Shown piece after piece: positions 39,963 to 50,736 of a stretch of 50,782 bases of DNA (within the stretch, counting starts at the first letter, position 1; every line of letters starts with the position of its first letter). The position numbers were made by a program, and so were the translations under genes. The notes below the pieces were generated by a model. That model was not told where the DNA came from, did no database searches, and was given only the letters and a program-made list of their open reading frames with translations. This DNA is from Comamonadaceae bacterium. GTDB lineage: Bacteria; Pseudomonadota; Gammaproteobacteria; Burkholderiales; Burkholderiaceae_C. Where the stretch lies: assembly GCA_003599455.1 (NCBI GenBank), contig QZKF01000053.1:1-50782 (forward strand). Direction: 5' to 3'.

Positions 39963-40262
39963 TCAGAGCGGATCGCCCAGCAGCTTCGACAGCGCCGCGA
40001 CGTTGGCCGCGCTGGGCACCTGCGGCTTCATCTCGTCTTCTTCGGCCGTGGCGTTTTCGTGCGCCTGGATCGCCTTGACCATGGCGTACTGGTCCTCCCA
40101 GACCAGCGTCTTGCCTTCCGGGCACAGGTCGCGCACGGTGCCGTACCAGTAGTAGCCGTCCTTGCCACCAAAGAGCGTGTCGATGCCGCCGGCGTCGCCG
40201 TTCTTGAGCCCGTGGGCCGCCAGGATGAGCTTGAGCTTGTGGTGGGAGACGGAGTAGTGCAT
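39963..40262 (-). CDS. Hypothetical protein, 99 aa
   Basis: I do not recognise a family. The predicted 99 aa protein (start MHYSVSHHKLKLILAAHG) has a compact N-terminal part with GGIDTLFGGKDGYYWYGTVRDLCPEGKTLVWEDQYAMVKAI and an acidic linker (AEEDEMK) before the C-terminal helix. No signal peptide, membrane segment or metal motif is evident. Codon use matches the neighbours. It lies downstream of xdhB on the same strand (61-base gap) and convergent with arcC. The translation looks protein-like (mixed aromatic and charged residues), unlike the shadow frames around it. Confidence 0.65.
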   Translation of the reverse strand: MHYSVSHHKLKLILAAHGLKNGDAGGIDTLFGGKDGYYWYGTVRDLCPEGKTLVWEDQYAMVKAIQAHENATAEEDEMKPQVPSAANVAALSKLLGDPL

Positions 40263-40323
40263 GGGCGTGAAGCGGCGGGTGGGCGGGCCGGCGATTGTAC
40301 CGAGGGGCGCCCGGCCGGGCCGC

Positions 40324-42629
40324 TCAGCCGCTCAGGCTGCGCAGCACCTCTTCCGCCGTCGCCGGCGCGTTCATCGCCTCGGGCTGGCCGCCCGACTGGG
40401 CCACCGCATCGCGCAAGGCCTCGAACACGCTGATCGCCAGCATGAAGGGCGGCTCGCCCACGGCCTTGCTGCCGTGCACGTTGTCTTCCCGGTTGGCCTC
40501 GGGCCAGAGCTCGACCTTGAAGTGCGCGGGCACGTCGCCGGTGGCCGGGATCTTGTAGGTGCTGGGCGCGTGGGTCTGCAGATAGCCCTTGTCGTTCCAC
40601 ACCAGCTGCTCGGTGGTGAGCCAGCCCATGCCCTGCACGAAGCCGCCCTCGATCTGGCCGATGTCGATCGCCGGGTTGATGCTGTGGCCCACGTCGTGCA
40701 GGATGTCCACCTTCAACACACGGCTCTCGCCGGTGAGCGTGTCGATCGCGACTTCGGTGACGGCCGCGCCGTAGGCGAAGTAGTAGAACGGGCGGCCGGT
40801 GAGGGTGGTCTTGTCGTAGTGGATCTTGGGCGTGCGGTAGAAACCGTCGCTCCAGAGCTGGATGCGGTTGGCGTACGCGGCATGCACCACGGCCTCGAAC
40901 GTGCGGGTCGTTGTGGGCGTGATGACCTGGCCGCCTTCGAAGCGCACCGCGCCCGCGCCGCAGCCGTCCAGGCCCGACACGAAGGCCGCGAGGTTGTCGC
41001 GCACGTGGCGCGCGGCGAACTGGGCCGCCCGGCCGTTCAGGTCGGTGCCGCTGGACGCCGCGGTGGCGCTGGCGTTGGGCACCTTGCTGGTGTCGGAGGC
41101 GGTGGACAGCACGCGCTCGAACGGCACGCCCAGCTCGTCGGCCACGATGGCGGCCACCTTGGTGTTGAGGCCCTGGCCCATCTCGGTGCCGCCGTGGTTC
41201 ACCTGCACGCTGCCGTCGGTGTACACGTGCACCAGCGCGCCGGCCTGGTTGAACAGCGTGGCGGTGAAGCTGATGCCGAACTTCACCGGCGTGAGCGCGA
41301 TGCCCTTCCGGATGACGGGGCTGTGCGCGTTCCAGGCCGCGATCTGGCCGCGGCGCTCGCGGTAGCGGCTGGTCTGCGCCAGTGTGCTCATGAGCGGTTC
41401 GAGGATGTTGTCCTCCACCTGCATCTGGTAGTGCGTGAGGTTGCGGGTCTCGATGCCGTAGAGGTTGCGCAGCCGCACGTCCAGCGGGTCCATGCCGAGC
41501 TGCCGCGCGATGTCGCTCAGGATGCGCTCGATCACGATCACGCCCTGCGGACCGCCGAAGCCGCGAAACGCGGTGTGGCTCTGCGTGTTCGTCTTGCAGC
41601 GGTAGGAGCTGATGGCCACGTCTTCCAGGAAGTAGGCGTTGTCGGCGTGGAAGATCGCGCGGTCGGCCACCGGGCCGGAGAGGTCGGCGCTGAAACCGCA
41701 GTTGGCCAGCATCTCCAGCTCCAGCCCGCAGAGCAGGCCGCTGGCGTCGAAGCCGGCGCGGTAGTGGTAGGCGAAGGGGTGGCGCTTGCCGGTGATCATG
41801 AAGTCGTCGTCGCGGTCCAGCCGCAGCTTGACCGCGCAGCCGAGCTGGCGCGCGGCCACCGCGGCCCACACGGCCAGGTGGCCGGCCTGCGTTTCCTTGC
41901 CACCGAAGCCGCCGCCCATGCGCCGGCATTCCACCGTGACCGCGTGGTTGGAAATGCCCAGCGCGTGCGACACCCAGTGCTGCACCTCGCCCGGGTGCTG
42001 GGTGCTGGAGTAGACCCACCACTGGTTCTGCTCCAGCGGCAGCACGTAGGCGACCTGGCCTTCCAGGTAGAAGTGTTCCTGCCCGCCGACCTCGAACCTG
42101 CCTTCCAGCACTTGCGGCGCGCGGGCCAGCGCGGCCTTGGCGTCGCCGCGCTTCACGTGCACCGGCGGCAGCACATAACTTTCCAGCGCGTGCGCCTCGT
42201 GCACCGAGAGCACGGCCGGCAGCGGCGCGATGTCCAGCTTCACCAGCCGCGCGGCGCGGCGCGCGGTCATCACGTCGTCGGCCACCACCACGGCCACCAC
42301 CTGGCCGATGAACTGCACGGTCTCGCTGGCGAACACCGGCTCGTCGTGCGCGAACGCGGCCAGCATCGGGTCGCCCGGGATATCGGCGGCGCCGAACACG
42401 CCGCGCACGCCAGGCACCGCGAGGGCGGCGGTGGTGTCCATGCCGCGCAGCGTGCCGTGCGCGATGGGCGAGCACACCGGGGCGGCGTGCAGCGTGCCGC
42501 GCACCTCGGGGATGTCGTCGATGTAGGTGGCGCCGCCGGCCACCTGGGCGCGCGCGCTCTCGTGGAAGCGGGAGACACCGGCGGCACGCAGGCCCGGGCT
42601 GGTCAGGGCGGTGAGTTTGTCGGGCGCGT

Positions 42630-42633
<4 letters not shown>
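40324..42633 (-). CDS. xdhB: Xanthine dehydrogenase molybdenum-binding subunit
   Basis: A 769 aa molybdopterin subunit oxidising hypoxanthine/xanthine to urate. Signatures are ARAQVAGGATYIDDIPE, GGQEHFYLEGQVAYVLP, RRMGGGFGGKETQ, FRGFGGPQG, NHGGTEMGQGLNTKVA and SRVLKVDILHDVGHSINPAIDIGQIEGGFVQG. The catalytic glutamate is Glu727 in GEPPFMLAIS. The start at 42633 overlaps the stop of the FAD/FeS subunit gene by 4 bases. The usual accessory gene xdhC, which inserts the sulfurated cofactor, does not follow here. Confidence 0.95.
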
Positions 42634-44132
<1,499 letters not shown>

Positions 44133-44165
44133 GCGTGCCAGCATAGCGCCCACCCCATGGCACAA

Positions 44166-44183
44166 CATATGCTCAGCCATATG
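44166..44183. promoter_or_regulatory. Candidate LysR operator between xdhA and lysR
   Basis: Two CATATG hexamers at 44166-44171 and 44178-44183 are separated by CTCAGC. Each is palindromic and together they form a larger dyad containing ATAT-N8-ATAT, an AT-rich island in GC-rich DNA placed between divergent xdhA and the LysR gene, as expected of a LysR-type recognition site. Confidence 0.5.
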
Positions 44184-44226
44184 GTCAGAATGCCCAAACC
44201 ACCATCCAGCTGCATACGACAAGGGT

Positions 44227-45171
44227 ATGAAATACATGTCCATGTTCGACAAGATTGACCTGCACCTGATCCGCGTGCTCCACACCGTGCTCACCGAGCG
44301 CAGCGTGTCGCGCGCGGCGCTGCGCCTGGGCATGTACCAGCCGGCGGTCAGTGCGGCCCTCAAGCGCTTGCGCGATCTGGCGGGAGACCCCCTTCTGGTG
44401 CGCTCGGGTTCGGGCATGGTGCCCACGGTGGCCGGCCTGCGCATGATCGAGCCGGCGGCCGACATCCTGCGCAGCGCCGAGGTGCTGTTCTCCGACGCGC
44501 GCAGCTTCGACCCCGCCACCGCCCGCCACACCTTCAGCCTGGCCGCCAGCGACTACCTCGACCCGCTGTTCCTGCCGCAACTGGTGACCCAGATCAAGGC
44601 CCAGGCGCCGAACTGCCCGATCGACATCCACCCGCTCTCGCGCGATTCCGACTACCGCAACCACCTGGCCCAGGGCGATGTGGACGTGGTGATCGGCAAC
44701 TGGGCCAAGCCGCCGGACGACCTGCACCTGGGCCGCCTGTTCGGCGACGAGGTGGTGTGCCTGGTCTCGAACCAGCACCCGGCGGTGCGCCGCGGCTGGG
44801 ACGTGGAGGCCTGGCTGGGCGCCGAGCACATCGCGCCCACGCCCACCCACCCCGGCGCGCGCGGCTTCATCGACGACCACCTGGCCACGCTGGGCCTGGT
44901 GCGCAACCTCACCGCGCGCTGCCCGCATTTCGGGCTGATCCCGGCCATGGTGGCGGGCAGCCTGCTGGTGCTCACGACCGGGCGCCAGTACTGCGACCGC
45001 TTCACCGGCGTGCTGCCGGTCAAGGTGCTGCCCAGCCCGGTGGAATTCCCGCGAATGATGTATTACCAGCTCTGGCACGAGCGCACCCACGCCTCCAAGG
45101 CCGGGCGCTGGCTGCGCGAGCAGATCAAGGGCGTCGCCGCTTCGCTGAAGCGGCCGGACGCCGAGGCCTGA
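44227..45171 (+). CDS. LysR-family transcriptional regulator (probable purine gene regulator)
   Basis: A 314 aa regulator: N-terminal winged helix (about residues 8-70; FDKIDLHLIRVLHTVLTERSVSRAALRLGMYQPAVSAALKRLRDLAGDPLLVRSGSGMVPT) resembling the NodD/XdhR-like LysR branch with double Asp-Pro-Leu-Leu-Val. A substrate-binding domain follows (FSLAASDYLDPLFLPQL, DVDVVIGNWAKPPDDLHLGRLFGDEVVCLV). In-frame ATGs at 44236 and 44242 are alternatives; AAGGG at 44221-44225 fits 44236 best. It is divergent from xdhAB and only 23 bases upstream of the purine ABC transporter operon, so it likely controls both. Confidence 0.9.
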   Translation: MKYMSMFDKIDLHLIRVLHTVLTERSVSRAALRLGMYQPAVSAALKRLRDLAGDPLLVRSGSGMVPTVAGLRMIEPAADILRSAEVLFSDARSFDPATARHTFSLAASDYLDPLFLPQLVTQIKAQAPNCPIDIHPLSRDSDYRNHLAQGDVDVVIGNWAKPPDDLHLGRLFGDEVVCLVSNQHPAVRRGWDVEAWLGAEHIAPTPTHPGARGFIDDHLATLGLVRNLTARCPHFGLIPAMVAGSLLVLTTGRQYCDRFTGVLPVKVLPSPVEFPRMMYYQLWHERTHASKAGRWLREQIKGVAASLKRPDAEA

Positions 45172-45194
45172 CCCCACAAGAACGAAGGAGACAC

Positions 45195-46733
45195 ATGACC
45201 ACACCCCGACTGCAACTCAGCGGCATCACCAAGCGCTATCCCGGCGTGGTAGCCAACAGCGGCGTCTCGCTCACCGTGCAGCCCGGCGAGGTGCACGCCG
45301 TGCTGGGCGAGAACGGCGCCGGCAAATCCACGCTGATGAAGATCATCTATGGCTCGGTCAAGCCCGACGAGGGCTCGGTCATGTTCAACGGCAGGCCGGT
45401 GCACATCCGCAACCCGCAGGAGGCGCGCGCGCTGGGCATCAGCATGGTGTTCCAGCACTTCAGCCTGTTCGACACCCTCACCGTGGCCGAAAACGTCTGG
45501 CTCGGCCTGGACAAGGCGCTCACCCTGCCCGAGGTGAGCGCGAGCATCACCGCCAAGGCCGCCGAGTACGGGCTGGACATCGACCCCTCGCGTCCCGTGC
45601 ACACGCTTTCGGTGGGCGAGATGCAGCGGGTGGAGATCATCCGCGCGCTGCTGACCCAGCCGCAGCTGCTGATCCTGGACGAGCCCACTTCGGTGCTCAC
45701 GCCGCAGGCGGTGGAAAAGCTCTTCGTGGTGCTGAAGAAGCTGGCCTCGGAAGGTTGCAGCATCCTCTACATCAGCCACAAGCTGCACGAGATCCGCGAG
45801 CTGTGCAACGCCTGCACCGTGCTGCGCGGCGGCCAGGTCACCGGCGTGTGCGATCCGCGCCAGGAGAGCAACGCCTCGCTGTCGCGCCTGATGATCGGCG
45901 CCGAGCCGCCCGCGCTGAACGTGCGCGAGCTGCACGCGGGCGCACCGGTGCTCGAGGTCAGGGGCCTCACGCTGGCCAGCGAAGACCCCTTCGGCACCCA
46001 CCTGGCCGAGATCGCGCTGACCGTGCGCGCCGGCGAGGTGGTGGGCATCGCCGGGGTCTCGGGCAACGGCCAGAGCGAGCTGCTGTACGCGCTCTCGGGC
46101 GAAGACCGGCGCGCGCCGGCCGGCAGCATCCGCCTCGGCGGGCACGACGTGTCGCACGACGGCCCGGGCCGGCGCCGCGCGCGGGGCCAGCATTTCGTGC
46201 CCGAGGAGCGTCTGGGGCGCGGCGCCGTGCCCACGCTCTCGCTGGCGCACAACCTGCTGCTCTCGCGCCGCGACGCGCTGGGCGCGGGCGGCTGGATCCG
46301 GGTGGGGGCGCTGAAGAAGCAGGCGGCCGAGGTGATCGCGCGCTACAAGGTCAAGGCCAACGGGCCGGACGCGGCGGCCAAGTCGCTCTCGGGCGGCAAC
46401 CTGCAGAAGTTCATCGTCGGCCGCGAGATCGAGGCCAGCCCCAAGCTGCTGATCGTGAGCCAGCCGACCTGGGGCGTGGACGTGGGCGCTTCGGCGCAGA
46501 TCCGTGGCGAGATCCTCGCGCTGCGCGACGCGGGGTGTGCGGTGCTGGTGGTCAGCGAAGAGCTCGACGAGCTGTTCGAGATCAGCGACCGCCTGCACGT
46601 GATCGCCAAGGGGCGGCTCTCGCCCAGCCTGGACCGCGCCGAGGCCACGATCGAGCGCATCGGCGAATGGATGTCGGGCCTGTGGGACAGCGCGCACAAC
46701 AACAAGAAGGAGACCGCCCATGCTGCGGCTTGA
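45195..46733 (+). CDS. BMP-type nucleoside/purine ABC transporter ATP-binding protein
   Basis: A 512 aa double ATPase. The first half has Walker A GENGAGKSTLMK, signature LSVGEMQRVEIIRALL and Walker B LLILDEPTSVLTP. The second half has a degenerate P-loop (GVSGNGQSELL) and LSGGNLQKFIVGREIE with VSQPTWGVDVGA, as in RbsA/YufO-like proteins, where the second site is weak. With two permeases and a BMP lipoprotein downstream it forms a nucleoside or purine importer. GAAGGAG precedes ATG 45195. It overlaps the first permease gene by 14 bases. Confidence 0.94.
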   Translation: MTTPRLQLSGITKRYPGVVANSGVSLTVQPGEVHAVLGENGAGKSTLMKIIYGSVKPDEGSVMFNGRPVHIRNPQEARALGISMVFQHFSLFDTLTVAENVWLGLDKALTLPEVSASITAKAAEYGLDIDPSRPVHTLSVGEMQRVEIIRALLTQPQLLILDEPTSVLTPQAVEKLFVVLKKLASEGCSILYISHKLHEIRELCNACTVLRGGQVTGVCDPRQESNASLSRLMIGAEPPALNVRELHAGAPVLEVRGLTLASEDPFGTHLAEIALTVRAGEVVGIAGVSGNGQSELLYALSGEDRRAPAGSIRLGGHDVSHDGPGRRRARGQHFVPEERLGRGAVPTLSLAHNLLLSRRDALGAGGWIRVGALKKQAAEVIARYKVKANGPDAAAKSLSGGNLQKFIVGREIEASPKLLIVSQPTWGVDVGASAQIRGEILALRDAGCAVLVVSEELDELFEISDRLHVIAKGRLSPSLDRAEATIERIGEWMSGLWDSAHNNKKETAHAAA

Positions 46734-47775
46734 AGTCCGTCCCCAGCCCTCGGCGCGCTGGGGCTATGCCTCGCCGCTGCTGGCGCTGGCGATCACGGTG
46801 GTGATCGGCGTGATCCTGTTTGCCGTGCTCGGCAAGGACCCGGTGCGGGGCCTGCAGGTGTTCTTCTGGGAACCGATCAAGAGCGGCTACGCGCTCTCGG
46901 AGCTGATGGTCAAGGCCACGCCGCTGCTCATCATCGCGCTCGGTCTCGCGGTGTGCTTCCGCTCCAACGTGTGGAACATCGGCGCCGAGGGCCAGTACAT
47001 CATTGGCGCGGTGTTCGCGGCCGGCGTGGCGCTGATGGCCGACAAGACCACGGGCGGCTGGATCGTGCCGGCGGTACTGGTCGCCGGGGTGCTCGGTGGC
47101 ATGGTCTGGGCCGGCATCACCGCGCTGCTGCGCGACCGCTTCAACGCCAACGAGATCCTGGTGAGCCTGATGCTGGTCTACGTGGCGATCCAGGTGCTGA
47201 ACTTCCTGGTCTACGGCCCGTGGAAAGACCCGCAGGGCTACAACTTCCCGCAGACCAAGACCTTCGAGTCGGTCACGCAGATCCCCAAGCTGATGCAGGG
47301 CTCGCGCGTGACCATCGGCCTGGTGATCGCGCTGGCCGGCGTGGCGGCGGTGTGGGTGTTCCTGTTCCGCACCTACGCGGGCTTTGCCCAGCTGGTGGGT
47401 GGCCTGGCGCCGGCGGCGGCGCGCTACGCCGGCTTCTCCTCGCGCAAGGCGCTGTGGATCGCGCTGCTGACCTCGGGCGGCGCGGCCGGCCTGGCCGGTG
47501 CGCTGGAGGTGGCGGGCCCGATCGGCCAGCTCACGCCCTATGTGCCGGCGGGCTACGGTTTCGCGGCCATCATCGTCGCCTTCGTCGGGCGGCTGCACCC
47601 GGTGGGCATCGTGTTCTCGGCCATCCTCATGAGCATGTTCTACATCGGCGGCGAGCTCGCGCAGTCGCGCCTGGGCCTGCCCAAGTCGATCACCGGCGTG
47701 TTCCAGGGCCTGCTGCTGTTCGCGCTGCTGGCCTGCGACACCTTGATCGCCTACCGCCTCGTCTGGAAAAAGTGA
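46720..47775 (+). CDS. ABC transporter permease 1 (BMP/nucleoside type)
   Basis: A 351 aa permease of the branched-chain/ribose-type (BPD_transp_2) family with about nine membrane helices. KATPLLIIALGLAVCFRSNVWNIGAEGQYIIGAVFAAG is a hallmark of the nucleoside/purine-importing members, as is the coupling segment FNANEILVSLMLVYVAIQVLNFLVYGPWKDPQGYNFPQT. An AAGGAGA ribosome-binding site lies within the end of the ATPase gene. A 90-base repeat separates it from the second permease gene. Confidence 0.93.
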   Translation: MLRLEVRPQPSARWGYASPLLALAITVVIGVILFAVLGKDPVRGLQVFFWEPIKSGYALSELMVKATPLLIIALGLAVCFRSNVWNIGAEGQYIIGAVFAAGVALMADKTTGGWIVPAVLVAGVLGGMVWAGITALLRDRFNANEILVSLMLVYVAIQVLNFLVYGPWKDPQGYNFPQTKTFESVTQIPKLMQGSRVTIGLVIALAGVAAVWVFLFRTYAGFAQLVGGLAPAAARYAGFSSRKALWIALLTSGGAAGLAGALEVAGPIGQLTPYVPAGYGFAAIIVAFVGRLHPVGIVFSAILMSMFYIGGELAQSRLGLPKSITGVFQGLLLFALLACDTLIAYRLVWKK

Positions 47776-47782
47776 GAAAACA

Positions 47783-47869
47783 ATGAACCCCCACGCTCAT
47801 CACTTCGTGTATTCGCTGCCCCCCAAGGGGGCGCAAGCCTCCCTAGGGGCGGCCCGTCGGGAGTCTTGA
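47783..47869 (+). CDS. 28-codon mini-ORF carried by an interspersed repeat
   Basis: ATG 47783, 8 bases after the first permease stop, opens a frame of 28 codons (MNPHAHHFVYSL...AARRES) ending at TGA 47867-47869, one base before the next permease ATG. It is encoded almost wholly by the repeat element. It may be translated only to carry ribosomes across the hairpin; no independent function is proposed. Confidence 0.35.
   Translation: MNPHAHHFVYSLPPKGAQASLGAARRES
47786..47855. repeat. Comamonadaceae-type interspersed palindromic repeat
   Basis: An 70-base element starting CCCCCACGCTC, then CACTTCGTGT, TCGCTGCCCCCCAAGGGGGCGC and CCTCCCTAGGGGCGGCCC, with two GC-rich stem-loops (CCCCC/GGGGG and CCCTAGGG). 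I recall the same consensus recurring in intergenic regions of Acidovorax, Variovorax and Hydrogenophaga genomes. Only one copy is visible in this window. Confidence 0.65.
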
Positions 47870-47870
47870 C

Positions 47871-48791
47871 ATGGAATCCATCGCACTGCTGATCGCCGCC
47901 TCGCTCAACGCGGGCACCGTGCTGGCCATCGCCTCGCTGGGCCTGCTCATCAACGAGAAGGCCGGCATCGTCAACCTCGGCGCCGAGGGCATGATGCTGT
48001 GCGCCGCGCTGGCCGGCTTCGCCACCGTGGTGCACACCGGCAGCACCACGCTGGGCTTCGTGGCCGGCATGGCCGCCGGCGCCCTGCTGGCCGCCATCTT
48101 CGGCGGCCTGGTGATCTGGCTCAACTCCAACCAGTACGCCACCGGTCTTGCGCTCAGCCTGTTCGGCGCCGGCTTCTCGGCCTTTGCCGGCTCGCGCTAC
48201 GTGCAGGAAAAGCTGCCCGAGCAGGGGCAGTTCGCGATCCCGCTGCTGGGCGACATCCCCCTCGTCGGCCCGGCGCTGTTCCGCCACCACCCCATGGTGT
48301 ACGCCTGCGTGGCGCTGGTGCTGGTGCTGATCTGGTTCCTGTACCGCACGCGCGCCGGCCTGGTGCTGCGCAGCGTGGGCGAGAGCCCCGAGTCCTCGCA
48401 CGCGCTCGGCTACCCGGTGCGCCGCATCCGCCTGGTGGCGGTGATGGCCGGTGGCGCGCTCTGCGGCCTGGCCGGCGCCTACGTGTCCACCGTCTACACG
48501 CCGCTGTGGGTGGAGGGCATGATCGCCGGCAAGGGCTGGATCGCGCTTGCGCTCACCACCTTCGCCACCTGGCGCCCGGCACGCGTGTTGCTTGGGGCTT
48601 ACCTGTTCGGTGGCGTGACCATGCTGCAGTTCCACCTGCAGGGGGTGGGCGTCAACGTGCCCAGCCAGTTCCTGACCATGATGCCGTACCTGGCCACCAT
48701 CGTCGTGCTGGTGCTGATCTCGCGCAACCCGACCTGGATCCGCATCAACATGCCCAGCTCCATCGGAAAACCGTTCTACCCCGGCGCATAA
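47871..48791 (+). CDS. ABC transporter permease 2 (BMP/nucleoside type)
   Basis: A 306 aa permease, second transmembrane subunit of the nucleoside/purine importer. LIAASLNAGTVLAIASLGLLINEKAGIVNLGAEGMMLCAALAGFATV is typical, as are SVGESPESSHALGYPVRRIRL and GMIAGKGWIALALTTFATWRPARVLLGAYLFGG. GGAG at 47860-47863 is 7 bases upstream of the ATG and lies within or beside the inserted repeat, which therefore supplies its ribosome-binding site. Confidence 0.93.
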   Translation: MESIALLIAASLNAGTVLAIASLGLLINEKAGIVNLGAEGMMLCAALAGFATVVHTGSTTLGFVAGMAAGALLAAIFGGLVIWLNSNQYATGLALSLFGAGFSAFAGSRYVQEKLPEQGQFAIPLLGDIPLVGPALFRHHPMVYACVALVLVLIWFLYRTRAGLVLRSVGESPESSHALGYPVRRIRLVAVMAGGALCGLAGAYVSTVYTPLWVEGMIAGKGWIALALTTFATWRPARVLLGAYLFGGVTMLQFHLQGVGVNVPSQFLTMMPYLATIVVLVLISRNPTWIRINMPSSIGKPFYPGA

Positions 48792-48855
48792 TCTTTTTCT
48801 GGTTTTTACTCCCCCCGGTTATCGCATCACCCCTTTTCCAACCAAGAGGCTATCC

Positions 48856-50010
48856 ATGACAGACCTGAGCAAACGTTCCCTGATGAAGGTCGCGGCACTG
48901 ACCGCGCTGACCAGCGCCGTGCTGATCGGCTGCGGCAAGAAGGAAGAGGCCGCCGCGCCCGCCGCCGCACCGGCTGCCGCACCCGCCGCCGCGCCCGCGC
49001 CCAAGGCCGAGCCGCTGAAGATCGCGTTTGCCTACGTCGGCCCGGTGGGCGACGGCGGCTGGACCTTCGCGCACGACAACGGCCGCAAGGCGGTGGAGAA
49101 GGAATTCGGCGACAAGGTCGTGACCAGCTTCGTCGAGAACGTGCCCGAGAGCGCCGACGCCGAGCGCGTGCTGCGCGACCTGGCCGGCCAGGGCAACAAG
49201 CTGGTGTTCGGCACCACCTTCGGCTACATGGAGCCCATGCTCAAGGTCGCGCCCGACTTCAAGGACGTGAAGTTCGAGCACGCCACCGGCTACAAGACCG
49301 CCGAGAACATGCGCACCTACGACAGCCGCACCTACGAAGGCGCGTACATGGCCGGCATCATCGCGGGCAGCATGACCAAGACCAACACGCTGGGCGTGGT
49401 GGCGTCCATTCCAATCCCCGAAGTGATCCGCAACATCAACAGCTTCACGCTGGGCGCGCAGTCGGTGAACCCCAAGGTCAAGACCAAGGTGGTGTGGGTC
49501 AACGGCTGGTTCGACCCGCCGAAGGAAACCGAAGCCGCGACCTCGCTGATCAACGGCGGCGCCGACGTGCTGATGCAGAACACCGACTCCTCGGCCGTGC
49601 TGCAGACCGCCGAGAAGATGGGCAAGCGCGCCTTTGGCTGGGACTCCGACATGACCGCCTATGGCCCCAAGGCCCACCTGGGCTCGGCCGTGATCAACTG
49701 GGCGCCGTACTACATCAAGGCCACCAAGGACGCGCTGGAAGGCACCTGGTCCACCGGCGGCGTGTGGTGGGGTGTGAAGGAAGGCGCGATCGACATGGTC
49801 TCGGTGGCCGAGGACGTGCCCGCCGAAGCCAAGGCCAAGGTCGACACCGTGCGCGCCGGCCTGAAGGACGGTACGTTCTCGATCTGGAAAGGCCCGATCG
49901 TCGGCCAGGACGGCAAGGAAGTGCTGGCCAAGGACGCCGTCGCCGACGACAAATTCCTCGGTGGCGTGAAGTTCTATGTGAAGGGCGTCGAAGGCAAGGT
50001 CCCGAACTGA
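48856..50010 (+). CDS. BMP-family substrate-binding lipoprotein
   Basis: A 384 aa periplasmic lipoprotein of the BMP/PnrA family, binding purine nucleosides or purines. The signal peptide ends at the lipobox LIGC (Cys26), followed by a low-complexity Ala/Pro linker (about residues 30-47). The mature domain has KIAFAYVGPVGDGGWTFAHDNGRKAVEKEF, DLAGQGNKLVFGTTFGYMEPMLKVAPDFKDVKFEHATGYKTAENM, EGAYMAGIIAGSMTKTNTLGVVAS and GGADVLMQNTDSSAVLQTAEK. Position at the end of the operon is common for this transporter class. A perfect hairpin terminator follows. Confidence 0.94.
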   Translation: MTDLSKRSLMKVAALTALTSAVLIGCGKKEEAAAPAAAPAAAPAAAPAPKAEPLKIAFAYVGPVGDGGWTFAHDNGRKAVEKEFGDKVVTSFVENVPESADAERVLRDLAGQGNKLVFGTTFGYMEPMLKVAPDFKDVKFEHATGYKTAENMRTYDSRTYEGAYMAGIIAGSMTKTNTLGVVASIPIPEVIRNINSFTLGAQSVNPKVKTKVVWVNGWFDPPKETEAATSLINGGADVLMQNTDSSAVLQTAEKMGKRAFGWDSDMTAYGPKAHLGSAVINWAPYYIKATKDALEGTWSTGGVWWGVKEGAIDMVSVAEDVPAEAKAKVDTVRAGLKDGTFSIWKGPIVGQDGKEVLAKDAVADDKFLGGVKFYVKGVEGKVPN

Positions 50011-50037
50011 GATCGGCCCCGCCGCGCTCTGGAACAG

Positions 50038-50059
50038 AAAGCCGCCTCCGGGCGGCTTT
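50038..50059 (+). terminator. Hairpin terminator after BMP gene
   Basis: AAAGCCGCC pairs perfectly with GGCGGCTTT over a TCCG loop; a short pyrimidine-rich tail CCTGCTT follows. It begins 28 bases after the BMP stop and ends the ABC operon. Confidence 0.75.
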
Positions 50060-50079
50060 CCTGCTTGAATGAGGCCACG

Positions 50080-50736
50080 ATGATCGAACAGCAGCTCTGG
50101 CATCCCGTGATTGCTTCGCACCAGGTGCGCGAGGCGCCGGTGGCCTGCGCGCTGCTCGGCCAGCCGCTGGTGCTCTGGCGCGAACAAGGGCACGACGAGC
50201 ACCGCGTGCACGCCTGGGCCGACCAGTGCCCGCACCGCGGTGCGCGGCTCTCGCTCGGCCGGGTGCTGATCGGCCTGCACGGCGCGCGGCTGGAGTGCCC
50301 GTACCACGGCTGGCAGTTCGGCGGTGCGGGCCGTTGCCAGCATGTGCCGGCCGCGCCCGACTTCGTGCCACCGCCCGCGCACTGCGCCACCGTGTTCGAG
50401 GCGCAGGAGCGCCACGGCCTGGTGTGGGTGCGCCTGCGGCCGCCGGCCGCGCAGCCGCTGGCCGCGGGGCTGTCGGAACCGCCGGCGTTCGCCCCGGGCG
50501 ACGACCCGGCCTGGCGCACCGTGCTGTGCGGCCCCTACGACCTCAACACCAGCGCGCCGCGCCTGGTGGAGAACTTCCTGGACCTGAGCCATTTCGGTTT
50601 TGTGCACGAGGGCTGGCTCGGCGAACGCGGCCACGCCCAGGTGCAGACTGGCACCGTGGAAGAGGGCGTGGACGGCGCCGGCCTGGTGGTGCGCGACGCG
50701 CGCGCCTGGCAGCCAAGGGTTGCAAAATATTTTTAA
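50080..50736 (+). CDS. Rieske non-heme iron oxygenase alpha-type protein, C-terminally truncated
   Basis: A 218 aa remnant of a ring-hydroxylating/demethylating oxygenase. The Rieske 2Fe-2S motif is complete: CPHRGARLSLG and CPYHGWQFGGAG (about residues 49-80). The mononuclear iron site begins with ENFLDLSHFGFVHEGWLG, giving two His ligands. The third ligand (Asp, about 130-150 residues further) and the rest of the catalytic domain, which would make a product of about 340 aa, are absent: at about 50715 the frame runs into AT-rich DNA and stops at 50734. Probably disrupted. Position after a purine importer suggests a purine-related substrate, but this is speculative. ATG 50080 is preferred over TTG 50065. 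Confidence 0.8.
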   Translation: MIEQQLWHPVIASHQVREAPVACALLGQPLVLWREQGHDEHRVHAWADQCPHRGARLSLGRVLIGLHGARLECPYHGWQFGGAGRCQHVPAAPDFVPPPAHCATVFEAQERHGLVWVRLRPPAAQPLAAGLSEPPAFAPGDDPAWRTVLCGPYDLNTSAPRLVENFLDLSHFGFVHEGWLGERGHAQVQTGTVEEGVDGAGLVVRDARAWQPRVAKYF

